A DNA stretch of 64,000 nucleotides from Nostoc sp. TCL26-01 (GTDB taxonomy: Bacteria; Cyanobacteriota; Cyanobacteriia; Cyanobacteriales; Nostocaceae). The notes beneath the pieces are model-generated. The model had not been told where the DNA came from and made no database searches. It was given only the letters and a program-made list of their open reading frames with translations. The stretch is from positions 1,938,804 through 2,002,803 of the forward strand of contig NZ_CP040297.1 of assembly GCF_013393945.1 (NCBI RefSeq). Reading direction: 5' to 3'. Positions 26,966 through 35,661 of this stretch are shown here, piece by piece; the first letter of the stretch is position 1, and every line of letters begins with the position of its first letter. The position numbers and the translations under genes were made by a program.

Positions 26966-28822
26966 TCAAAAAGGCAACTTATCCAGTAGTCCTAACGACC
27001 AACTAATAAAAAAGCCTAGCGCGCTGACTACTGCCAGGATGGTTAACATATAGCCTTGGGATTGACCAGAAATGCTGTACTTCAAACTTTGCCCACCGAG
27101 AATTGCAGCAAAGCCGACTAGATTAACTAGACCATCAACTAAATAGCGATCGCTCCATGCAGAAATTTTCGATAATAGAGATACTGCACTCACTACTGTC
27201 AGTCGATAAATTCGGTCTATGTAAAAATCGTAACCCAATAAATCTTGGATAAATCTCCAAGCTAATACTCTTGACCTAGACCAAGCTTTATGCAAGTGAA
27301 TAGTTGAGCCAATGACGACACCAGCAACCGTTGAGGAAACTAGAACTAAGACCACATACCAATCAATACTTTCCCAAGTGGGCAATAAGTACCATTGTTG
27401 GAGCATCAAGGGTAACAGTAAGGTCAAGATTGTCAATGACACCATGGGAAATGCCATTTGCCAACCAACTTCCGGGGCGCGGCGGGTCTTTTGTTGCGGT
27501 TCACCCCAAAATACTAATCTAAACACCCGCGTTAAGTTTAAGGCTGTCAAACCGTTGACTACAATGAGAACGCCGATTACCCAAGGGCTAACTTTTACCA
27601 AACCATCAGCCCAAGCTAGCATTGCCCAAAAGCTACCTAGTGGCAGTAAAGTCACCATCCCTGCTGCACCGACTACATAAGCGGTAGTAGTTGCTGGCAT
27701 CCTTGACCACAAACCGCCCATTTCTGTTAAGTCTTGGCTATGGGTGGTAAATATGACTGAGCCAGAACTCATAAATAATAGAGCCTTAGCGATCGCATGG
27801 GTTAAGAGTAACATCAAAGCTACACCACCTTGCTCTAACCCCACCGCCAGAAACACTAATCCCATATATGCACTAGTCGAGTGAGATAATGCCCGCTTAA
27901 TATCAGTCTGAGCAATGGAAACCAGTGTTGCACCAACTGCTGTTACCCCACCAATGACTATTAAGACATTCAACGCTATTGGTGATAGAGTCAAGACTGG
28001 TTGCAGTTTATACAACAGATAAGCACCACCAGCTACTACTAAAGAGTTTCGCATGACTGAGGCTGGATTCGGGCCTTCCATCGCCTCATCTAACCACATA
28101 TGCAGGGGAAACTGAGCGCATTTACCTGCTGGGCCAGCAATTAACCCTAAGCATAGTAATGCTGCTGTCAGTTGATCTAAATTCGCAGTTTGCGCCCACT
28201 CATACAAATCAGAAAAGTTCAAACTCCCAGCTAAGGTGGAAAGGGTGACTACAGTCATTAACAGCAGTAAATCTCCTACTCGCTTCGTCCAAAAAGCATC
28301 TCTAGCTGCTGTAACTACCAACGGTTGAGCATACCAAAATCCCACAAGCAGGTAAGTCGAAAGCGTCAAGACTTCCAACAGTGCGTAACTCAGAAATAGG
28401 GAATCACTAATTGCCAACCCACTCAAAGCAGCTTCAAAAAAACCAATCAAAGCAAAAAAACGCGCTAATGACCAGTCTTTTTCCATGTAACCCAAGGCAT
28501 AGATTTGCGCCAACAGACTCAGTATTGTAATTAATACTGTTGCGCCAATGCTGATTGATGAGAGTTCTAAGGCAAAGGATAAATTCAAATCCGCCGCTTG
28601 AAACCAAGTAATTACCAAATTTTCTGGCTCTCGGCTCCAAATATCCTTAAACACTAATGAGCTATGAGCAAAAGCCAAAAGGGTAGTCAACAAGTTGAGA
28701 TAAGCCGCAGGTCTTGGCCCTGTACGTCGGACAATTCCGATTCCCCACGGCAAAGTCAAAATCGCTCCTATGAGGCTGTAAAAAGGTACGCACCAGCTTG
28801 TTGCAAATAGAAACTCACTCAT
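26966..28822 (-). CDS. ndhF4: NADH dehydrogenase-like subunit 5, NdhF4 type
   Basis: 618 residues, a multi-helix NuoL/NdhF protein. It includes LSFALELSSISIGATVLIT, GPAGKCAQFPLHMWLDEAMEGPNP and SHSTSAYMGLVFLAVG, and a long amphipathic C-terminal section. In this subgroup the quinone-module loop has HMWLDEAMEGP in place of the HTWLPDAMEGP of respiratory NdhF, as in CO2-uptake variants. It is first in an ndhF-ndhD-cupB operon and is divergent from the carboxysome operon across a 655-base gap. Confidence 0.88.
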   Translation of the reverse strand: MSEFLFATSWCVPFYSLIGAILTLPWGIGIVRRTGPRPAAYLNLLTTLLAFAHSSLVFKDIWSREPENLVITWFQAADLNLSFALELSSISIGATVLITILSLLAQIYALGYMEKDWSLARFFALIGFFEAALSGLAISDSLFLSYALLEVLTLSTYLLVGFWYAQPLVVTAARDAFWTKRVGDLLLLMTVVTLSTLAGSLNFSDLYEWAQTANLDQLTAALLCLGLIAGPAGKCAQFPLHMWLDEAMEGPNPASVMRNSLVVAGGAYLLYKLQPVLTLSPIALNVLIVIGGVTAVGATLVSIAQTDIKRALSHSTSAYMGLVFLAVGLEQGGVALMLLLTHAIAKALLFMSSGSVIFTTHSQDLTEMGGLWSRMPATTTAYVVGAAGMVTLLPLGSFWAMLAWADGLVKVSPWVIGVLIVVNGLTALNLTRVFRLVFWGEPQQKTRRAPEVGWQMAFPMVSLTILTLLLPLMLQQWYLLPTWESIDWYVVLVLVSSTVAGVVIGSTIHLHKAWSRSRVLAWRFIQDLLGYDFYIDRIYRLTVVSAVSLLSKISAWSDRYLVDGLVNLVGFAAILGGQSLKYSISGQSQGYMLTILAVVSALGFFISWSLGLLDKLPF

Positions 28823-29477
28823 TTAGATTTCCCTTGATGACTCAGCCTTAACTTTTTTTAAAACTCTTAAAACAATCATTTACCAAAAAAAATAAATTAT
28901 CTAAAAAAATATGCTTTTTTTAACTTTCTTTTCACTAAACTTCAATAATTCTTTTCTCCTGGACTTCTCATACTAAGGTTTAATTAGAAATAATTTGCCT
29001 AGCTGAAAACAATGAGCTTTTAGTACATTTTATGTGTAATAAAATTTCTGTTTTTGCTTTGAGAAAATAACTTTATAGAAGACATTTAAAAAAGTTATGT
29101 GTTTTTTCAGCAATTTTGAACCGTACAATAAAACCGAGGAAAGATAGAGACAGTAATATATACAGCCTTTCACAATTCCCCCCAGACAAAAATTGTCTTG
29201 GTTATCAATATCTATTTATAAATGTCATAAAAAAATTATAAAGCATAAGTGGTTGCTCTAGGAATTAGTTAACTTTGATTGCACAAAACCCTGGTATAAA
29301 CTTTTGTTAAGTTTTTTTAAACTTTTTTATTATAAACTATTATAGTAATTTATATTGCCAGAAACGCCAAGCTTTTCTATGCTTAGTTTGGAAGTGTTTT
29401 GATTGCTCAAGATGAGCCTCCCCGTTCAAATTTTCAAACCACAGTACTGATTGGATTAATTTTTTAGGAGTTCTGCG
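28823..29477. promoter_or_regulatory. Divergent control region of ndhF4 and the ccm operon
   Basis: A 655-base AT-rich stretch between ndhF4 and ccmK2, with many T and A runs and no repeats of the families seen elsewhere. It must hold promoters for both carbon-concentrating operons and likely sites for the CmpR-like regulator encoded downstream. I did not find a T-N11-A palindrome that I would name as a LysR site. The ccmK2 ribosome-binding site is AGGAG, eight bases before its ATG. Confidence 0.55.
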
Positions 29478-29786
29478 ATGCCAATTGCAGTTGGAATGAT
29501 TGAGACTAAGGGCTTTCCCGCAGTAGTAGAAGCTGCTGACGCAATGGTAAAAGCCGCGCGTGTGACATTGGTAGGATATGAAAAGATTGGTAGCGCCAGA
29601 GTTACCGTGATTGTGCGCGGAGATGTATCTGAAGTACAAGCCTCCGTAGCCGCAGGTATCGAAGCAGCCAGAAGAGTTAATGGTGGTGAAGTTGTATCTA
29701 CACATATCATTGCTCGCCCCCACGAAAACCTAGAGTACGTCTTGCCGATTCGTTACACAGAAGCTGTGGAACAGTTCCGGACTTAG
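29478..29786 (+). CDS. ccmK2: Carboxysome shell protein CcmK2
   Basis: 102 residues, a single BMC domain: [21 protein letters not shown], then [23 protein letters not shown] and [21 protein letters not shown] forms the pore loop of the hexamer that tiles the flat facets of beta-carboxysomes. It is shorter at the C-terminus than the following paralogue, which by the usual K2-K1-L-M-N order marks it as CcmK2. A 90-base spacer separates it from ccmK1. Confidence 0.92.
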   Translation: MPIAVGMIETKGFPAVVEAADAMVKAARVTLVGYEKIGSARVTVIVRGDVSEVQASVAAGIEAARRVNGGEVVSTHIIARPHENLEYVLPIRYTEAVEQFRT

Positions 29787-29876
29787 AAGCTGATGAATCA
29801 AAGTCATTAACGGGGCTGCCTTCTTGAGCATCAATTTAAGTCACAGGCGAGAAACTTTAATTTAGGAAGCAAACAA

Positions 29877-30221
29877 ATGTCAATTGCAGTGGGAATGGTA
29901 GAAACGCTAGGCTTTCCAGCAGTGGTAGAAGCAGCCGATGCGATGGTAAAAGCAGCTCGCGTTACCTTGGTAGGTTACGAAAAAATTGGTAGCGGTCGAG
30001 TCACAGTCATTGTCAGAGGAGATGTTTCTGAGGTACAAGCTTCTGTAGCTGCTGGTGTAGAATCTGTCAAGCGTGTCAATGGTGGACAAGTTTTATCTAC
30101 ACACATTATTGCTCGTCCCCACGAAAACTTAGAATATGTCCTCCCAATTCGTTATACCGAAGACGTAGAACAATTCCGGGAAAATGTAAACGCAATTCCT
30201 CCTTTCGGTAGAAGACCGTAA
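29877..30221 (+). CDS. ccmK1: Carboxysome shell protein CcmK1
   Basis: 114 residues, closely alike CcmK2 in the BMC domain (pore loop KIGSGR) but with a C-terminal extension, [14 protein letters not shown], as is usual for CcmK1. It makes hexameric shell tiles, possibly mixed with CcmK2. The ribosome-binding site is AGGA before the ATG. Only six bases separate it from ccmL, so the two are tightly coupled. Confidence 0.92.
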   Translation: MSIAVGMVETLGFPAVVEAADAMVKAARVTLVGYEKIGSGRVTVIVRGDVSEVQASVAAGVESVKRVNGGQVLSTHIIARPHENLEYVLPIRYTEDVEQFRENVNAIPPFGRRP

Positions 30222-30227
30222 TTATTA

Positions 30228-30530
30228 ATGCAAGTTGCTAAAGTTCGTGGCACGGTAGTTAGCACCCAAAAAGACCCTAGTTTAAGAGGTGTGAAACTAC
30301 TTTTGTTGCAATTAGTGGATGAAGATGGAAAACTCCTGCCACAATACGAGGTAGCCGCAGATAGCGTTGGTGCAGGGGTTGATGAGTGGGTACTGATCAG
30401 TCGCGGCAGTGCTGCGCGTCAAGTACTTGGCAATGAACAGCGTCCTTTAGATGCTGCGGTGGTGGCGATAATTGATACTATTCATGTTGAGGATCGTCTC
30501 ATTTACAGCAAGAAAGATCAGTATAGGTAG
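30228..30530 (+). CDS. ccmL: Carboxysome vertex protein CcmL
   Basis: 100 residues of the EutN/CcmL (BMC-P) type: MQVAKVRGTVVSTQKDPSLRGVKLLLLQ, then AADSVGAGVDEWVLISRGSAAR and a C-terminal AAVVAIIDTIHVE. It forms pentamers that close the twelve vertices of the icosahedral shell. Position between ccmK1 and ccmM is standard. (Long stretches here are described by motif only: key pieces are VRGTVVSTQK and GVDEWVLISRG.). Confidence 0.95.
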   Translation: MQVAKVRGTVVSTQKDPSLRGVKLLLLQLVDEDGKLLPQYEVAADSVGAGVDEWVLISRGSAARQVLGNEQRPLDAAVVAIIDTIHVEDRLIYSKKDQYR

Positions 30531-30627
30531 TCAAAAGTCAACAGTCAAAAGTCAACAGTCTAATTACTTATAGACTATGGACTATTGACTATGGACTAAT
30601 GACATTTAATTCAGGAGGAATCTCGCA

Positions 30628-32274
30628 ATGGCAGTCCGCAGCACGGCGGCACCCCCAACCCCGTGGTCAAAGAGTTTAACTGAAGCCACAATCCACGAAA
30701 CCGCATTTGTACATTCGTTTTCCAACATTATTGGGGATGTTCGGATTGGTGCAAATGTGATCGTTGCTCCAGGGACTTCAATTAGAGCCGATGAAGGTAC
30801 ACCCTTTTATATTGGAGAGAATACCAATATTCAAGATGGTGTGGTAATTCACGGTTTGGAGCAAGGCCGAGTCATTGGTGATGACGATCAAGAATACTCG
30901 GTTTGGGTTGGCAAAAATGCTTCCCTGACTCATATGGCACTGATTCATGGGCCAGCTTATGTTGGGGAAGATTCGTTTATTGGATTTCGCTCGACGGTAT
31001 TTAACGCTAAGGTAGGGGCAGGTTGCATCGTGATGATGCACGCTTTAATTAAGGATGTGGAAGTTCCCCCTGGTAAGTATGTACCTTCAGGAGCGATCAT
31101 TACCAACCAAAAGCAAGCTGATCGCTTGCCAGACGTACAGGAGCAAGATCGGGACTTTGCCCATCATGTAATTGGCATTAATCAAGCATTACGGGCTGGA
31201 TATCTTTGTGCTGCGGATAGCAAGTGTATTGCACCCATACGCGAGAAAGAAGTTAAATCTTATACAAGTAATAATGTTAGTGGGATAGAAAGGAGTACTG
31301 AAGTGGCAAGCAACAGCTTGGGTGCAGAAATCATAGAACAGGTACGTTATCTGTTAGAGCAAGGATATAAAATCGGTACGGAACACGTAGATCAAAGAAG
31401 ATTCCGTACAGGTTCTTGGACTAGCTGCCAGCCGATTGAAGCCAGATCCATTGGTGAAGCATTATCCGCCTTGGAAACCTGTTTAGCTGATCATGATGGC
31501 GAGTACATCCGCCTATTTGGCATTGACCCCAAAGGTAAACGTCGAGTATTAGAAACTATTATCCATCGTCCTGATGGGACAGTGACAGGTTCCACCAGCT
31601 TTAAAGCCCCTACTCAGACCAAGAGTAGTTACAACGGTAGTAGCAATGGTTATAGTAATGGTGCGGCTAATAGTCATAAGCTCAGTGGTGAAACCGTAGA
31701 GCAAATTCGCCAGTTATTAGCAGGTGGTTACAAAATTGGCACAGAACACGTCGATGAACGTCGCTTCCGCACAGGTTCTTGGACTAGCTGTAAACCAATT
31801 GAAACAACTTCTGCTAGTGAAGTAGTCTCGGCATTAGAAGAATGTATTGATAACCATCAAGGCGAGTATGTCCGGCTAATTGGTATTGACCCGAAAGCTA
31901 AACGCCGTGTCCTCGAAAGTATTATCCAAAGACCCAATGGTCAAGTCGCTCCTTCTGGTAGCCAAAAATCGGCAGTGAGTACACCATCGGCAACAGCAAC
32001 AGCGACAAATACTCGCCTGAGTGCGGAAATAGTCGCTCAATTACGGCAAGTTTTGGCTGGTGGGTATAAACTGAGTATTGAACACGTAGATCAAAGAAGA
32101 TTCCGCACTGGTTCTTGGACTAGCACTGGGCAAATTCAAGCTAATTCGGAAAGAGAAGCGATCGCTGCCGTAGAAGCTAGTCTATCTGATTATGCCGGCG
32201 AATATGTCCGCCTAATTGGCATCGACCCCAAAGCCAAGCGGCGAGTGTTGGAAACAATTATTCAGCGTCCATAG
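30628..32274 (+). CDS. ccmM: Carboxysome core organiser CcmM (gamma-CA domain plus three Rubisco small-subunit-like domains)
   Basis: 548 residues. Residues 1-210 are a gamma-carbonic anhydrase beta-helix with metal ligands His75, His102 and His107. Cys194 and Cys200 match the pair whose disulfide activates the enzyme in studied CcmM proteins. Three small-subunit-like repeats follow (about 230-315, 352-436, 464-548), each with FRTGSWTS and [12 protein letters not shown] or a variant. Repeats 1 and 2 keep cysteine pairs (267/285 and 388/406) at the 18-residue spacing used for redox control of Rubisco binding; repeat 3 has none. The full-length form joins shell and core; a short form condenses Rubisco. 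Confidence 0.95.
   Translation: MAVRSTAAPPTPWSKSLTEATIHETAFVHSFSNIIGDVRIGANVIVAPGTSIRADEGTPFYIGENTNIQDGVVIHGLEQGRVIGDDDQEYSVWVGKNASLTHMALIHGPAYVGEDSFIGFRSTVFNAKVGAGCIVMMHALIKDVEVPPGKYVPSGAIITNQKQADRLPDVQEQDRDFAHHVIGINQALRAGYLCAADSKCIAPIREKEVKSYTSNNVSGIERSTEVASNSLGAEIIEQVRYLLEQGYKIGTEHVDQRRFRTGSWTSCQPIEARSIGEALSALETCLADHDGEYIRLFGIDPKGKRRVLETIIHRPDGTVTGSTSFKAPTQTKSSYNGSSNGYSNGAANSHKLSGETVEQIRQLLAGGYKIGTEHVDERRFRTGSWTSCKPIETTSASEVVSALEECIDNHQGEYVRLIGIDPKAKRRVLESIIQRPNGQVAPSGSQKSAVSTPSATATATNTRLSAEIVAQLRQVLAGGYKLSIEHVDQRRFRTGSWTSTGQIQANSEREAIAAVEASLSDYAGEYVRLIGIDPKAKRRVLETIIQRP
31290..31305 (+). promoter_or_regulatory. Internal ribosome-binding site and GTG start for short CcmM (M35-type)
   Basis: Inside ccmM, AAGGAG at 31290-31295 lies seven bases before an in-frame GTG (codon 226, 31303). 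Translation from it would give a 323-residue protein with only the three small-subunit-like domains, about the size of the known M35 form. An internal start is established for other beta-cyanobacterial ccmM genes; here it is read directly from sequence. Confidence 0.85.
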
Positions 32275-32545
32275 TGAGTGCTGAGTGCTGAGTAATGAGT
32301 AATTAGCAATGAGTGCTGAGTAATGAGTAATGAGTAAAGAATAGTGAGTGCTGAGTGGCTTTTAAAGTTGAGAACAAGTGATACTCAAATGATTTAGCCT
32401 AAAATTATTCGATACAAGCTAAACATTTCACTATTAGAAACTTACAACTCCTAACTCAGCACGGGCTGCATCGCCCCGCTACCGCTAACACAACTCAGCA
32501 CTCAGCACTCCTAACTGATATTCGGCTTCCGAGGTTAAAATTTCC
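32275..32545. repeat. Heptamer tracts and dispersed element between ccmM and ccmN
   Basis: 271 bases containing GAGTGCTGA/GTAATGA units (32273-32345), and at 32456-32505 a reverse-complement copy of the GCGGGGCGTTTAGCCCG-type element. These split the ccm operon without any terminator I can see. The last bases lead into ccmN. Confidence 0.7.
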
Positions 32546-33304
32546 ATGTCTGTGCCGCCACTGCGCCTCTACAACAACTTTGATTCCTACATGAGTGGCG
32601 AGGTGACGATTCATCCCAGTGCAGTGATTGCACCAGGGGTGATACTCCAAGCGGCTACCAACAGCAAAATTATCATTGGGCCGGGGGTCTGTATTGGCAT
32701 GGGGTCAATTCTCCAAGCTGAAGGGGGGACTATTGAAGTAGAAGCCAGTGCCAGCTTGGGGGCTGGGTTTTTGATGGTTGGTCAAGGTAAGATTGGGATA
32801 AATGCTTGCATTGGTGCAGCGACAACTGTGTTTAACTGTTCCGTTGCTGCTAGTTCAGTAGTACCGCCAGGTTCAATTTTGGGAGATGACAGTAGGCCAG
32901 TTGTGACAAACGCGCTGCCACCATCCTCAAACAATCATGCTGTTCCCACCTCTACCCAAAAACCCCAGCCAGGTGAGAGTAAGGTCATTACTTCCACTAG
33001 CCTCTCTGCCTCGGCCTTTGTGGAGTTTAAACAAGAGTCTATTTCTGTGACAGAATCAGCCGCAGCTGAGAGTGACTCTGCTACTGTAGGAGACAACACT
33101 GATCAGACTGACTCTAACTTGACACAACCCAATCCAGAAAATGCAGAATCTGGTCAACCTGCCACAGAATCATCTAATAGCTTCGGGACTCAAATTTATG
33201 GGCAAGGAAGCATTCAACGACTTTTAGTCACATTGTTTCCCCACAGACAAGCCCTAAATAACCCTGTCTCTGACGATGGCGTTCCGCCCAGCGAGCGTAG
33301 CTGA
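32546..33304 (+). CDS. ccmN: Carboxysome assembly protein CcmN
   Basis: 252 residues. The N-terminal 120 residues are hexapeptide beta-helix (VTIHPSAVIAPGVILQ, IIIGPGVCIGMGSILQ, IGAATTVFNCSV) that binds the CcmM gamma-CA domain. A Ser/Thr/Glu-rich linker of about 80 residues follows. Near the C-terminus an amphipathic helix (IYGQGSIQRLLVTLFPHR) corresponds to the encapsulation peptide that recruits shell proteins. The tail after it is hydrophilic. Linker and helix arrangement match the family. Confidence 0.92.
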   Translation: MSVPPLRLYNNFDSYMSGEVTIHPSAVIAPGVILQAATNSKIIIGPGVCIGMGSILQAEGGTIEVEASASLGAGFLMVGQGKIGINACIGAATTVFNCSVAASSVVPPGSILGDDSRPVVTNALPPSSNNHAVPTSTQKPQPGESKVITSTSLSASAFVEFKQESISVTESAAAESDSATVGDNTDQTDSNLTQPNPENAESGQPATESSNSFGTQIYGQGSIQRLLVTLFPHRQALNNPVSDDGVPPSERS

Positions 33305-33350
33305 TCGCTCTGAGTAAGTGTTAAGTTGTGAGTATCCTGGAGTAATTCAC

Positions 33351-34139
33351 ATGGAGACATATAATCAACGCTCTTTTAGCACCAGCCAGAGATCCAATCG
33401 TCGAGACGATTTCAGCGATACCGCCTTGGGGTTAGTATCTACCCTCAGCTTTCCGGCGATCGTTGGGACGGCTGATATGATGTTGAAATCGGCTGGTGTT
33501 CATCTAGTCGGCTACGAGAAAATTGGCAGTGGACACTGTACGGCGATCGTCCGGGGTGGAATTGCTGATGTCCGTTTAGCTGTAGAATCTGGTGTACAGA
33601 CAGCTGAACAATTCGGACAGCTGGTTTCTAGTCTAGTAATTCCCAGACCTTTTCCCAATTTGGATGTCGTTCTACCCATCACCAATCGCCTCAGTCAAAT
33701 TATGGCGGAGGGGCAACAAAGCCGCTTGAGTAACCAAGCCATTGGCTTAGTAGAAACACGAGGCTTTCCCGCAATGGTGGGTGCGTGTGATGCGATGCTC
33801 AAATCAGCTGATGTCCAGTTGGCATCCTATGAAAAAATCGGTGCGGGTTTGTGTACAGCCATTATTCGTGGTTCAGTTGCTAACGTTGCCGTAGCAGTGG
33901 AAGCAGGAATGTATGAAGCAGAACGGATTGGCGAATTGAACGCAGTTATGGTGATTCCTCGACCCTTAGATGAATTGGAACAAACTCTGCCAATAGCTAG
34001 TTGTTGGATTGAAGAACGTCAGCCATTAAAATTACCTGTAAACATTAGAGAGCAAGTTGCAGAAAGGGAAGTGTTGCAATTGCCAGATTTAGCCACTCTA
34101 CCCGTCAAAGTTATTGAGGAAGTTTGGGATGATGAATGA
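33351..34139 (+). CDS. ccmO: Tandem-BMC shell protein CcmO
   Basis: 262 residues with two BMC domains (about 27-115 and 127-216), each with an [10 protein letters not shown] or LASYEKIGAG pore loop. CcmO links shell edges in beta-carboxysomes and is essential where tested. ATG at 33351 follows CTGGAG at a fair distance; an ATG-independent longer frame starts 33 bases upstream but lacks this. In many cyanobacteria ccmO is away from the operon or directly after ccmN; here it is directly after, 46 bases on. A 45-residue tail after the second BMC domain is acidic at its end. Confidence 0.92.
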   Translation: METYNQRSFSTSQRSNRRDDFSDTALGLVSTLSFPAIVGTADMMLKSAGVHLVGYEKIGSGHCTAIVRGGIADVRLAVESGVQTAEQFGQLVSSLVIPRPFPNLDVVLPITNRLSQIMAEGQQSRLSNQAIGLVETRGFPAMVGACDAMLKSADVQLASYEKIGAGLCTAIIRGSVANVAVAVEAGMYEAERIGELNAVMVIPRPLDELEQTLPIASCWIEERQPLKLPVNIREQVAEREVLQLPDLATLPVKVIEEVWDDE

Positions 34140-34431
34140 TGAATGATGAATTACTAACTCTAGAATGATGAATTAGGAAAAATCTTGATTCAACGATTCA
34201 GAATTAAGTATTCAACATTCATCTTGCAGATGGAAGGCATCTTACGCTTTGCTTGTTTTTTTGATAATAACTTCTTCAACCATAAATAGATTAATTTTCT
34301 TCTAATAGCGAGAATAGAGTTTTATCTATAATAGACGCATGATTTTCGTATGAGTGAAGCTATTTCATTTGTAAGTATTCAGTGATACTAGTTTTATATC
34401 TGAAAGAAATCGCTATTAGAGGAGAATCACC

Positions 34432-35382
34432 TTGAACCAAGCAACGTTACACCAGTTGAAGGTGTTCGAGGCGGCGGCACGGCACGGTAGTTTTACTCGT
34501 GCTGCTGAGGAATTATTTCTCACCCAACCCACCGTCTCTATGCAAATTAAGCAACTGACGAAATCAGTAGGTTTACCGTTATTTGAGCAGGTAGGCAAAC
34601 GCTTATATTTAACGGAAGCAGGACGAGAATTATTTGCTACGTGTCGGCAAATATTTGAGACAATAGCCCAATTTGAAATGAAAGTAGCAGATTTAAAGGG
34701 GCTAAAACAAGGACAATTGCGTTTGTCAGTTATTACAACAGCAAAATATTTTATACCACGTTTGTTGGGGCCTTTTTGCGAACTTTATCCAGGAATTGAT
34801 ATTTCCCTGCAAGTGACAAACCACGAAGGGATATTAGAACGCATGACCAGCAACATGGATGACTTGTATATTATGAGTCAAGTGCCTGAGCATTTAGATG
34901 TGAATTGCCAAGCATTTTTAGACAACCCCTTAGTAGTATTTGCTCCGGCAAATCACCCGTTGGCAAAAGAAAAAAATATCCCCATTCAACGTTTGGCTAA
35001 TGAACCTTTTATCATGCGGGAACCAGGTTCAGGAACTCGCCGGGCAGTGCAACAACTCCTAGAAGAACAAGGTATTTCTGTGAAAGTCAAGCTAGAATTA
35101 GGTTCTAATGAAGCAATTAAACAAGCGATCGCAGGTGGTTTAGGTATTTCTGTATTATCTCGCCATACCCTATTAACCGATACCGCAGAATTCAGCATTT
35201 TAGACGTAGAACACTTTCCCATTCAACGGTCTTGGTATATGGTTCATCCATCTGGCAAACAACTATCTATAGTGGCACGTACTTACTACGAATATCTCCT
35301 AGATGCAGCCAAGAAATTTGTTGAGCAAACAGAGCTTTTAAGTAGTTCTTTACCTGTGCCTGAGTACAGTAGAGTGGAGTAG
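34432..35382 (+). CDS. cmpR: LysR-family regulator of inorganic carbon genes (CmpR/RbcR type)
   Basis: 316 residues from a TTG preceded by GAGGAG. N-terminal LysR helix-turn-helix: HQLKVFEAAARHGSFTRAA, then LTQPTVSMQIKQL. The effector domain has RLSVITTAKYFIPRLLGPF and a MREPGSGTRRAVQQLL signature, typical of the CbbR/CmpR group. CmpR activates bicarbonate transport operons under low CO2 with photorespiratory effectors. Its place right after the ccm operon and near ndhF4 fits a role in carbon control. The exact subgroup (CmpR, NdhR or RbcR) cannot be fixed by eye. Confidence 0.85.
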   Translation: MNQATLHQLKVFEAAARHGSFTRAAEELFLTQPTVSMQIKQLTKSVGLPLFEQVGKRLYLTEAGRELFATCRQIFETIAQFEMKVADLKGLKQGQLRLSVITTAKYFIPRLLGPFCELYPGIDISLQVTNHEGILERMTSNMDDLYIMSQVPEHLDVNCQAFLDNPLVVFAPANHPLAKEKNIPIQRLANEPFIMREPGSGTRRAVQQLLEEQGISVKVKLELGSNEAIKQAIAGGLGISVLSRHTLLTDTAEFSILDVEHFPIQRSWYMVHPSGKQLSIVARTYYEYLLDAAKKFVEQTELLSSSLPVPEYSRVE

Positions 35383-35438
35383 GAAGGGGATAGGTGACAG
35401 GGGACAGGTGACAAGAGAATGTAAAATAATACTCTTTA

Positions 35439-35487
35439 CTCAGCACGCGGCTCATCGCCCCACTACCGCTAACACCACTCACTACTT
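35439..35487 (-). repeat. Dispersed GCGGGGCGTTTAGCCCG-type element, third copy
   Basis: A reverse-complement, somewhat diverged copy (CTCATCGCCCCACTACCGCT core) of the element at 13316-13362. It lies downstream of the LysR gene between CACTCACTACT heptamers. Confidence 0.55.
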
Positions 35488-35661
35488 GTACCAATTTAAA
35501 AAAACAATGCTATAGATCCAAACTTAGAAACCCTGGTAATATCTGGCTTTCTTAATTTTGAATTTTGAATTTTGAATTTTGAATTGGTATTACTTGACGG
35601 ACTGACCTTGAACAATTGAAAATTAACCAGCAGAGTCATTTACGATAGGGGAGAACTGGCA

